Below, piece by piece: positions 23,072-32,108 of a stretch of DNA of 64,000 bases. The position numbers and the translations under genes were made by a program. The notes beneath the pieces were generated by a model. It was not told where the DNA came from. It ran no database searches and saw nothing but the letters and a program-made list of their open reading frames with translations. The DNA comes from Aphelidium insulamus. Lineage: Eukaryota; Aphelidiomycota; Aphelidea; Aphelidiaceae. Numbering within the stretch: position 1 is the stretch's first letter; the number at the start of each line of letters is the position of its first letter. Where the stretch lies: NCBI GenBank assembly GCA_036784855.1, contig JAZDSV010000016.1:1-64000 (forward strand). Direction: 5' to 3'.

Positions 23072-24969
23072 ATGCGATCAAGAGCGGTCGCGTGGTTGGT
23101 TGTCGCGGTGGCCATCGGCGCATGCATGTCACCGCTAGGGGTGGATGCCTCGACCGTCCCGCCAGAGAACCCGCTTCGACACCCCGCGGCGGGAGAGATC
23201 TGGCGCATCGGCGGCCGCCACGCCATCCAGTGGGACCCGCTTTACCGCTTGCCCGACAATCTTTACTACAACAATTTCACGCGGCTAAAATTGCGGCTGC
23301 GTCGCGTCAAGGACGACTCCCTGGTGATGGACCTCGTGGACGAGTACCCGTTCGCATACGGATCGGTGTACTGGACGCCTCTGCCGGCGCAGCTGAATGC
23401 CACCGTGCCTGGCGTGGACCAGTTGGAGCAGCATACTGCGGCGCCCGCGAACCCATTCTACGTGCAACTCTATCCGACCTACTTTGACTGGCCGGACTTT
23501 TTGGGCTGCAAGAATTGCATGTCGCGAGGCGCAATGAAGTCGGCTCCCTTTGCACTCGTCAGCGGTAAGCTTTTCAGTAGTTCTAGTATAGAATGTAATT
23601 ATAACAATGTGCAGACTGCGCAAACGTCACTTGTGCCGCCGAGGTGGAGGACACGATGGACGGCAACATCAAATCAATTTCTAGCCAACCAACTCTGGAT
23701 GCGGCTGCCAGCGACAACTACTTGTCCACCGTGCGTTCTGTGGGCGTGGGTGTCGGCGTCACTGTGTTGGTCGGTTTTGTCATCGTGGGGCTGCTGTACA
23801 CGAAGCGCACTCGCCGCACGTGGCAAGCGTACCGTCAGCGCCGCAGCGGAGTTGTCTACAAGCCGAGCGTGTCCACAATCAAGCGTCCACTGAGCGGCGG
23901 GGAACCCGGGACTCCTGGTGCTGGGTCCACGGGTGCTGCTGGCGGGCCCGTATTTGCCGTCAGCGATCGTGCGAGCACCGCACCAACCGACCAGTGGTCC
24001 GAGATGGACACCATACTGGACGAGGAGCATGCAGCCGGTGGCGGCGGCAAGCAGGCACAGTTTAGCTCGGCTCGACCTGCGCATCCCACTTACGAGACCA
24101 AGCTGTTTCCGCAGCACGAGCGCATGCACACCCTACCACTGTCACCTCTGCAGAATCCGCCCATCATTGCCGCTGGTGGCTTCCAAGACTTTGCGCAGTT
24201 TCTGCCGCCGCGTCCCGGCACCGCACTGACTCGTTCTACGGGCACCGACTCGCCTGCGGACATCACCAACTCAGGGAACAAGGCTGCGGATGCAGCAGTA
24301 CCGCCGCAACTACCTCCGCTGTCGCCAATTCAGCCCTCGGACGCACTGATTGTTGGCAATACTTTTCGCAGCGCGCTGCGTGTCAACAACGAAGACGACG
24401 ACGAACAGCGAGAACATGGGCAGCAAGGAAAGGAGGCTCCGCGAGACATTCCGCCTTCAGTAACATCTGGCGATGGCAGCCTGCATGTGGCCGACAGTTC
24501 ATTTGCAACTGCCTCCGTAGACCAGTCGACCCATCCGACCGAATCATCGTACGTGGACATTAGCACGTCCGATGAGGATGCTACCGGCTATACTGATGGC
24601 GACGGCGAGTATGAATATGACATTGGTGAAGATTCGACTCCAAGACGCACCGGGCCCACATTCCCATCAGCGTCGGCGCCCGCACTCACAGCTGCAGGCG
24701 GCACTGCCGCAATTCTGCACGCACTAAACAACCACCAGAACAAGAACAATAACCGGGCGCCCATCACGCACACTGGATTCGATGCGCCCACACTGCCCAC
24801 CGGCAATCCGCCCGCCATACAGCCGCTCAAAGTGACACCTATGGAAGACATGTACGGCATTTCGCCCGTACTCAGCGGCATGCGATGGCTGGACGATGCA
24901 GCCACAGCCGCCGCAAACTCTTCCACCGACCACGACGACGAGAGCGACACCGCGCCGGCCTCCACGTGA
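23072..24969 (+). CDS. Kre9/KNH-like surface protein with transmembrane helix and long cytosolic tail
   Basis: Exons 23072-23564 and 23615-24969 give 615 residues. A signal peptide (MRSRAVAWLVVAVAIGACMS) is followed by NPLRHPAAGEIWRIGGRHAI and QWDPLY, then a beta-rich stretch ending YPFAYGSVYWTPLP. This is the pattern of the Kre9/KNH N-terminal domain (P-x-G-x-x-W-x-x-G-x-x-x-x-I-x-W) of fungal and oomycete cell-surface proteins. Unlike fungal members it is not GPI-anchored. After a Cys pair (DCANVTC) comes a transmembrane helix (VGVGVGVTVLVGFVIVGLLY), a basic stop-transfer (TKRTRRTWQ) and about 360 residues of low-complexity Pro/Ser/Asp cytosolic tail. Function may be cell-surface matrix interaction with an intracellular signalling tail; that is inference. 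An AATAAA lies about 16 bases past the stop. Confidence 0.7.
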
Positions 24970-25097
24970 ACAGCGCATATCGCCAATAAAATCACTCCTA
25001 TATAAACATTGCATACTTTGTAGACATTTTTTAGTCAAAGAGACCCTTCATCTATCCAGACTTCGTGTATATTATGTACATATACATGGCTGTATGG

Positions 25098-26720
25098 CTA
25101 TTGGGAGGTAGCAGTGGCCCGTGCGTTCAACTGCGCCACAACAAACTGCAGCCACTCTGACCGCATGGGGAATGAGCTGAACCGTGCCGTGGTGGGTGCT
25201 GGAGAGTGCCTCGCGGTCTTGTCATCCATACTGCCCGACATCTCCTCAAACTGTCGCAGACGCTGCTTGGCCAGTCGTCGCTCTTCTTGGGAATGCCGGG
25301 TCCACTGCTGTACGAGTTCTGTGCGATCCACCGCTGACCACTGGATGTTGTCACGTAGCCAGGCCATCACGTGGGTATCATTGACATCGTCAGCTTTGAG
25401 ATCTGTGGATGCCGCCGCCGCCGCCGCCGTATGCGCATACCAAAACATGCCCATCACCCAGTAGCTCTCTGAGACGTCGGCAGTGTTGACGGGCACACCG
25501 GTGCCACTGCTAGCTAGACTGGCATTGCCGTTGTTGCCGGTGGATGCGCGGCGCAGTCGGGCAAACAGGGCGGCCGCACTGTTCCGACGCGGCGCCACGC
25601 CCTCCCTCGTGCCTGTCCCGGCGTGCCGGAGTCCGCGCTGCCGCACAATCTCATCGTGGAAGCGCGTGCAAAACTCCAGTGACACCAGCGGCGGGGACCA
25701 GCGCCGGTGTTTGAGGATGAGGTGCGCGTACGGCACCGCCCACATCACCAGCACGTCCTCCACCTCCACCAGCCGGCTGTGGTCCGTGGCCGTGAACTCT
25801 TTCAGCGAGCGCCGGCTACTGGCGGATGGCTGCAGTAGCAGTTGCTGCCCGTACAGCGGCTGCACTGTCAGCGAGGACATGGACTGTGAGGCGGGCAGCG
25901 GTGCGCCGGACTGGCGACGCTTGGGCAGCAGGGTGGCGGAGCGCATACGTTTCGGCAGTGACATGAACACGGTGCTGGCCTTGACGGGGGCAGGCGACGA
26001 TGAGCGGTGTTGCGTGTCTGTCGCGGCGCTGCTGCCACTGCTAGTGTTGCTGCCAAAGGTACTGCCGGCCGCATTGGACCGCGTACTGCGCTGTGTGTGC
26101 TGGTGGCTGCCGTGGTGGCCGTGATGGTGCTTGTCACGGTGGTCACTGTGAGCGGCACCAGTACCGGCATTCGCCACGCGCGACAGACCGAGCACCTCGC
26201 TGATGCGCAGCACCGAGTAGAACGTGTCGACGGGGTGCTGGCTGCTCTGCAGTAGGTTGAGCAGCCGGGCCGGGTGTGACGTGTACACATAGTCCCGCAG
26301 CGCCTCCCACGTGTGGCTGTCCTCTTGCTGCTCTGACGCGTCCAGTGGCAACACCCTGGCAGCCATGTAGTCCTCACCATCATCATCACTGGCATCGTCA
26401 TCGACATCATCCTTGTCGGCATACTTGTCATCATTGGTGGCAGTGGCAGGGCCGGCATCCACGCCACTGTCACTGGTGGTCCGCGAGTGGGTGCCGGTGG
26501 CGTAGCCATCACTGACTGTCATCTCCGTGAGGGTGGTGGACAGGCTGGAGGTGGTGGAGGCACCGGTGGGCGTGCACTCCGAGTGGCTAAACAGGACGCG
26601 TGGCACGGCCATGTTGGGACCACCGCCACCACCACCATTAGGGCCGCGCAGACTGACCATCGCGGCAATGTCGGGATCAAGCACTACGGGCGCGTGGTGT
26701 CCGTGCCGCGATGCAAACAT
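25098..26720 (-). CDS. Unrecognised large low-complexity protein
   Basis: A single exon gives 540 residues from the ATG at 26720; the frame stays open further upstream but that stretch is His/Thr-rich and looks non-coding. The protein has Gly, Ser/Thr, Asp and His-rich segments separating three ordered blocks: TWEALRDYVYTSHPARLLNL with LLQSSQHPVDTFYSVLRI; LVEVEDVLVMWAVPYAHLIL with SLEFCTRFHDEIVRQRG; and SESYWVMGMFWYAHTA with VMAWLRDNIQWSAVDRTELV. These blocks look like helical pieces of one domain split by inserts. No signal peptide or transmembrane helix is evident. No family was recognised. It is convergent with the KNH-like gene (about 130 bases between stops). Confidence 0.6.
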   Translation of the reverse strand: MFASRHGHHAPVVLDPDIAAMVSLRGPNGGGGGGPNMAVPRVLFSHSECTPTGASTTSSLSTTLTEMTVSDGYATGTHSRTTSDSGVDAGPATATNDDKYADKDDVDDDASDDDGEDYMAARVLPLDASEQQEDSHTWEALRDYVYTSHPARLLNLLQSSQHPVDTFYSVLRISEVLGLSRVANAGTGAAHSDHRDKHHHGHHGSHQHTQRSTRSNAAGSTFGSNTSSGSSAATDTQHRSSSPAPVKASTVFMSLPKRMRSATLLPKRRQSGAPLPASQSMSSLTVQPLYGQQLLLQPSASSRRSLKEFTATDHSRLVEVEDVLVMWAVPYAHLILKHRRWSPPLVSLEFCTRFHDEIVRQRGLRHAGTGTREGVAPRRNSAAALFARLRRASTGNNGNASLASSGTGVPVNTADVSESYWVMGMFWYAHTAAAAAASTDLKADDVNDTHVMAWLRDNIQWSAVDRTELVQQWTRHSQEERRLAKQRLRQFEEMSGSMDDKTARHSPAPTTARFSSFPMRSEWLQFVVAQLNARATATSQ

Positions 26721-27130
26721 ATAGTAGCTATGATGTGAGGTGTATGTACGTGTGCTATGTGCGCGTGTATGAAGGTGTATGCTCTCTGGCTTCCACGTGC
26801 ATGACAAGCACACCTGACCGAGCAGGTTGTCTGTGCGGCGATTGGCCGCGAATTGTTGCCGTGTATTTCAGGCCGCCTCCGTTCAGGCTTTTCCTTCTCA
26901 AATAGCGTTCTCATTGATCTCATCTTCTTCTGTCGCCACACATGGCACATGGCAGCTATTGTCAGCCCTTCCTATGCTTGCTGTGTATTAGCTTGTATTT
27001 CCTAATGTTACATGTGTAATCGTACAGTCCTACAGTCAGTTTTAAGGTCGTATACCATTCGGTAAAGCCATGCCTGTAAATAGTGCCTAGCAGGGACAAT
27101 TAATTAATCAATTAATCGAACTACCAACTA
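26721..27130. other. Intergenic, no gene seen
   Basis: Upstream of the 540-residue gene. It has a GATTGG box (about 26840) and an AATTAATTAATCAATTAATC stretch near 27100. No coding or RNA gene was recognised. Confidence 0.4.
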
Positions 27131-27744
27131 TCACGGTGGAAGGTGTTCTATTTGCCCGCGTGACACAACAGCATCGATATCAACATTATTATCGCGCACA
27201 ATAATTACATCATTTGCAGACACCAAGGGCGCCGCAGACGGCAGTAAGCCAATTGCACGCAAGTGACTGGCGGCCGATGCCGGAGTCGCATACTCCAACC
27301 ACGCCTGGCCATACTCTAGCCAGCCGCCCACACTGCGATACAGACCGTATTCGGTGGCAGCTTTTCTCATCCGTCGGTTGAGCCAGTACACTGCTAGCAG
27401 CTGACCCAGTTGGTGGAGAAATTGTTGTCGCCGCCGCCGCTGTGCACTAGAACGTGCTGCCATTGAGGCGGCGGCCGTACTAGAAGCCGTCACCGCAGCC
27501 ACAGCACCCAGCAATCCGGCAGCACCGCGCGCCACCAACCGCAGCGGCAGTTGAAACAGTGTTGTGCGTACAGTGTAGACCGCAGCGGCCAAAAACGCCA
27601 CATCCAGCAGCAGATCCTGTGTCATTGCCGTGGAGTAGAGTCGGCGTATCTGTTCCTGTTGCCGGTGCAGCCATTCGCGCTGTGTCGACATTTCCGCGCG
27701 GTACTGCAAGTATAAATTAGCTCAAGTATATCACTGCTTTACGC

Positions 27745-27782
<38 letters not shown>

Positions 27783-28319
27783 ATGAAGTTTATACTTGTA
27801 CTTGCCTCCACGATGGCGGCAGAGAGAACGTGCCGCGTGGCATCCAACTGGTTGCGCAGCGTGTCGGTCACTTTAGTCTATTCCCATCAGATCAAACTAT
27901 ATATACATGCATCCTGCACAGACAACACACACACTCACACACACCTGAGTGCCCATCTGGGTGACCAGCTCGGTGACTGTGGCCTGCAGTTGTTGAATGC
28001 GGTGACGCATCAGTTGCATGTGGTGTGTGTGCTGTGCCAGCCGGGTGCTGACCGCCTGGTGCCGATGGTGGTGCAGCCGGTGCAGCCACCAGTAGCCCAG
28101 CAAGAACCGGTTGGTGGTCTGGTTGACGTGGTGCTGCTGGGCGAGCATGGAGCGCACATCGGCCATGGTCAGCGGTGGCTGCGTTTGGTCATCTACGGCA
28201 AGGCTGTCCAGCTCCGTATAGGTGATTCGCCGCTGTATTTGGGACTGGGTGGGTGGTGGCGATGCCGACGACACCATGTCCGCCGTGGCAGCCGCTGCCT
28301 GCGCATCGCCATCAGCCAT
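27131..28319 (-). CDS. Unrecognised coiled-coil protein with a C-terminal hydrophobic region
   Basis: Exons 27945-28319, 27806-27877 and 27131-27703 join in phase to 339 residues. The first half is hydrophilic with a short conserved-looking block (RITYTELDSLAVDD) and a coiled coil from HHMQLMRHRIQQLQATVTEL onward into REWLHRQQEQIRRLY. Next come one or two membrane-compatible segments (LLLDVAFLAAAVYTVRTTLF and GAAGLLGAVAAVTAS), then a basic helix and a short C-terminal domain. The order of coiled coil then membrane anchor suggests an organelle tether or adaptor; no family was recognised. The second intron (27704-27805) starts GCAAGT and ends TTGCAG, a GC-AG intron, and contains a (TA)n run. 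The start is divergent from a small secreted protein 102 bases away. Confidence 0.65.
27750..27779. repeat. (TA)n microsatellite inside an intron
   Basis: A run of about 15 TA units within the 102-nt GC-AG intron of the neighbouring minus-strand gene. Similar runs occur at 32086-32108, 40210-40231 and 55379-55404. Confidence 0.9.
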
Positions 28320-28421
28320 CCAACCAGGCTGCAACAGGCAACTGATTCCGCGTGCGTGATTCGCCGACAGAGTTGCACGTGTATCTGTACGCGCAAGCTT
28401 CAAAAATATTTTTATCGCAAA

Positions 28422-28739
28422 ATGTGCACAATTCTCTGCGCCGTGCTCGCCACTTGTTTATGGAATTGCGCGTATGCCACTCTTCCATCCGGTCATGCCG
28501 CCGATTTGGCGTATCCACCCGTGCCCGTTCTGTATCCACCGGATCTCGGACGCGCAACATCGGCTCCCATGTACAACCATCCGCATTCACAGCAGCAAGA
28601 TGGTGTACCAGATCCAAATCGTAATAAAGCACCCCTGCTTTCCGGACGCGCTGATGCCAACGAAGTGATCCAAACTTCACCTGAAGAAATGCCGCATTCT
28701 GGGCCATCGGTAGGGACATACATACGTGCGCGCCACTAA
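28422..28739 (+). CDS. Small secreted protein
   Basis: It encodes 105 residues with a clear signal peptide (MCTILCAVLATCLWNCAYA) and a mature part rich in Pro, Asn and His (PPVPVLYPPDLGRA, MYNHPHSQQQDGVPDPNRN). No cysteine remains in the predicted mature chain, so disulphide folding is unlikely. No family was recognised. The general type recurs at 58186, 58857 and 47531. It is divergent from the coiled-coil gene, with 102 bases of shared promoter. Confidence 0.55.
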   Translation: MCTILCAVLATCLWNCAYATLPSGHAADLAYPPVPVLYPPDLGRATSAPMYNHPHSQQQDGVPDPNRNKAPLLSGRADANEVIQTSPEEMPHSGPSVGTYIRARH

Positions 28740-29647
28740 CTGGGGTAGCTGCGGCATGGCAGCACCAATGCACAACTTCAAAGACACAAAAGCCGTTATG
28801 AGCGCATCAAGGCCACCCTTTTGTTATTCGAACCGTTACTTAAAGATGAAAGTGGCGCAGAAACTGACGGAAACGCATATCTACATACAGTTGCTGCAAT
28901 CCGCTTTATAAATCTGCAATTTTTGCGGGGTGAAACTATGGAAACGTTGACTGTAAGTTGAGCATATTTAGTCGTCGTCAGCCTCAATTCCTAGAAAAAT
29001 GCAAGCAAGGAAAGACAGAGAAGATTAACAATATATGCAGCACAAAAACAGGTAATGCAGATTTATATGCATCAGCTCTAAAACTTGACAAATTTGCAGA
29101 AAATGGCAGAATTGTCGCGCGAGGTATGAATATGGCAGCGTCCACGATTATACTTTAGCGGTACTTAATACGTAAGGAAATACAAGTCATCCGTGCTAGA
29201 GACAGGAGATGCAAGAAAAACAGCCGCGCGGTAATTTACTAAGTTGTATGATTGTATCGATACTGTGTATAGACTCAACACATTGCATAGTACACGCCAG
29301 GGACTTGCTCGCCAAACGTGCTAAAGACGGATATGTGGGAAAGGCGGCGCATGTATTCTCTCCTGCTGATTATGTGAGCACTTGTATGACTCAGGACATT
29401 TAGAAAGCCAAGGTCTTGACGCATGAGGTATGTACAAAGATTAAGCATAGGCTAGTGTTATTAATTAGCAAGGAATTGCTCGCCAGGCGCGCCAAAGACA
29501 GGTGATAGCGAAACTGCTTGCAGGAACAAGTGCGTTAAGCTTACAGCGTATGTTTCCGCCGGATGATCAATTCCGGTTGGATGGTAGCGACCCGCATTCT
29601 GAGCTATTTTAATATTTTGATGCAAGTATTTAAATAAAGCTCGCTCC
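28740..29647. other. AT-rich region with diverged short direct repeats, no confident gene
   Basis: Several short open frames occur but none has a convincing start, signal or family. Segments at about 29293-29330 and 29467-29505 share the pattern GCCAGGGACTTGCTCGCC (with changes), and the start of the next gene (29655-29690) contains a similar GCCAGGGATTTGACCGC. They look like diverged partial duplicates of one another. Confidence 0.35.
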
Positions 29648-30735
29648 ATGCATGCCAAAACACTTGCCAGGGATTTGACCGCGCTTGACGGCGTTGTGGA
29701 AATTGCGGGCGGGCGCATTGTGTCCGGCAATGTCGCGTATGCATCGCGACATATTGCCGGGTAGACATGTCTGTAACCACGTATGCAGACTGCACCTGGC
29801 AGTGTCCACACGGCTTTGGCCCCAGTTCTTCGAAGGGCAGAGCCACCCCACTCCTCGCCCGCTGCTGCTAATTGATGTTGGTGGCCAGCGGTGGAGCCAA
29901 CAGCGACTGATATCTGTGCTCCGGGACGTGTATGCGGGGCGTGGCGAGGGTGACGTTAGTTGTGTCTCCGTTGACCGCTGGATCGAGTGGGCGTCTGAGC
30001 ATGTGTGTCACTGCCGCGTTGTCAGCGATGTGGAACTGCTGCGCTGCTTGCTGCTATGCGACCCGGAATCTCAGGTGGGTGACACAGAAGTAGTTGATGC
30101 TGTAGAGTCGATATTTATTAATGTGGTACATAGAAGCGCGCCCATCGCGGCGAGGAGGCAGAGGTGGCTCATGAAGACCTATTAGCCATTGACAGTGAAT
30201 GCCCAATATTCAGCAAGTGGCCACCGCAGGTTAGACTATATGTTTCTACTTGGAAATCAAATAATTACACATGTGACAGGCCATTGTGGTGGATGGCATA
30301 GGTAGCCTGGAAATTGTTGCTGAAAAAGAGTGTGAAGGGCCGAGGCGTCACAGGCTAGCGCGACTAATGGCCGCCGTACGCATCCTGCATTCATGGTCAC
30401 ACCGGTGGAACACTGTTTCCTACCTATCAAATCACACGACGGCCATGGCTGATGAGCGGCGCATGGACACTGAGAGTTGGCAAGATGTTAATGATGCGGC
30501 TGCTGTTGGTGAAGGAGTTGCCACTGGTCCCAGTCTAGGTATCTGACATGCTTATTGTAAATTGCATATAACGGTTTGAGGCATGGCATGGGCACATCAG
30601 TGCACGCACTGTATTTCAATTGTGTCCCATGGCGAAAACCCTGCCACAGCTGTGCTCTGGAAGTCCTCCATGCTTCCGCACTCCACCTACTCACTGGACA
30701 CTATACATGATGTTTACACTAACAATAAAGCTTAG
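29648..30735 (+). CDS. RAD51 paralogue, XRCC2-like, with degenerate Walker A
   Basis: Exons 29648-29736, 29789-30074, 30134-30229, 30280-30538 and 30581-30735 join in phase to 294 residues, near XRCC2 (280). The short N-terminus lacks an HhH domain. The core reads VVEIAGGRIVSGNVALHLA where RAD51 relatives have EIxGxxGxGKTxLxxxLA, so the Walker A lysine is Asn and the following Thr/Ser is Val. LLLIDVGGQRWSQQRLISVL corresponds to the strand after it, and AIVVDGIGSLE to Walker B. The C-terminal GPSLGMAWAHQCTHCISIV matches the RAD51-family PxLGxxWxxxVxxR segment. XRCC2 acts in the BCDX2 complex supporting RAD51 filaments in homologous recombination. The AATAAA at 30724-30729 lies inside the last codons. 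Another RAD51 paralogue such as RAD51D is possible. Confidence 0.7.
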
Positions 30736-30804
30736 AGCTGGCATTAATTTGCTTTAATGTTCACATTACATATCCGGTTTCTTCACAGTAACAGAAGCTG
30801 ACAG

Positions 30805-30815
30805 CTGATTGGCTG
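30805..30815 (+). promoter_or_regulatory. CTGATTGGCTG box (inverted CCAAT)
   Basis: The same 11-mer as at 22933-22943 and 58116-58126. It lies 126 bases before the ATG at 30942. Confidence 0.55.
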
Positions 30816-30941
30816 GATTTGTGTTTGCTTTGTCGCTCATTGAACATTTGCGCTGTGCAAATCGCGTCCATCAACTTGTCAAGCACACTCAACTTGTCAA
30901 GCACTTACACACACACACACACGCCATATACATATAAGCGC

Positions 30942-31982
30942 ATGTCATCAGGCAGTAGAGCATGCTCGCCTGTAGTGGCGGTGGCTGCTTCGTCGTTACT
31001 GCACCGCACTGCACCGTCATCGCCCGGCGGCACCGCTCTACGTACGTACGGCAGCTCAGCCAGTGTGCCCCACTCCACAACTCCAGACCGGACAACTCAC
31101 ACACGGATAGTCTCCCAGAAGCGTGCTCGGATAGGGGTACGCGGCGATGCGCACGACACTGATGATGAGGACGCTGTGGGTGGCCAGAGTGCGCAACTGG
31201 CCGCCGCCAGTAAACGGCTAAAGCGACAGGCGGCCCGGCCCCGCATGGACTCGTCGGCCGAGTGCGAATGGAGTGCGGTGGATACACGGTTGGAGGAGCT
31301 GTTTGTCGCGCTGCACAACGCCTTTCCCTTCTCTCGGTACGGCGACGGCCGGGACAGCTACACCTACAATCGGGTCTTTCCCCACCTGACCGCTGCCAAG
31401 GTTTGCTTATTTATTGTATACATACGTATTATAATGTCGAAGCAAGCTTACTATTTTATTGTAGAAAATGCTGGTACATTTCGGGTGCAAGTTGGTGTCA
31501 TCTGCCCTGGCTGCTAAACTGGTGTCGGTTGCGCCACCGCCACGCAAGCGCTACTCGATGCAGCTGGTGGATGTAGGCGATGTAGGCGATCAGGCATCAG
31601 AACAACTGCCGGCCCCCGTGGAGATGCCGACATGGAAGTTTTGCTTTGAATTCTTGCACTACATGGCGGTGATGGCGGACCGGCTGCCTACGTTTGACTT
31701 GCTGGTGGATGGTGCTGGCCGGCCGCCTGGGCATCACGCGGAAATCTACCGAACCATGGCCAGTCTGTACCGAATGACCATTGATCAATTGCCCGTCACC
31801 GATATCACTGCCGCCAATGTATGTGCCTTGGAGTGCGTCCACCGACAGTACGTGCAGCACTTGTAGTACACTTCACATCATCGTTAACAATCATCAGTTT
31901 GACGGCGCTCAAGGAAAAGAATACCGAAATATTCTCCACGGTTTTGCAAATGTTTGAAGCACGGCTGCACGGCAACCATTGA
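30942..31982 (+). CDS. Unrecognised protein with basic N-terminus and helical C-terminal domain
   Basis: Exons 30942-31400, 31465-31862 and 31898-31982 join in phase to 313 residues; the second intron is only 35 nt. Residues 1-105 are Ser/Thr/Arg-rich with basic patches (SQKRARIG, SKRLKRQAARPR) that could be nuclear localisation signals. The rest is an ordered helical region: TRLEELFVALHNAFPFSRYG, then TYNRVFPHLTAAKKMLVHFG, TWKFCFEFLHYMAVMADRLP and a closing helix FLTALKEKNTEIFSTVLQMF. No family was identified; a loose resemblance in pattern to Cdt1-type winged-helix segments is too weak to use. A CA tract and a CTGATTGGCTG box precede it. Confidence 0.6.
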
Positions 31983-32085
31983 CCAGGAATATATTTTTGC
32001 AGTCTATTTTTAGTCCTGCCAACTCCATATCCTGGCTATCCATCAATCTACATCATATACATACATACGCGTACACACAGATAGA

Positions 32086-32108
32086 ATATATATATATATA
32101 TATATATG
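32086..32108 (+). repeat. (TA)n microsatellite abutting the RasGEF start codon
   Basis: The TA run ends in TATATATGCG, so the start ATG at 32106 is formed by the repeat's edge. Confidence 0.85.

Noticed and set aside
30942-31982. Identification as Cdt1
   Set aside because: Only a loose helical pattern is shared; no diagnostic Cdt1 motif such as a PIP box or clear winged-helix signature was seen.
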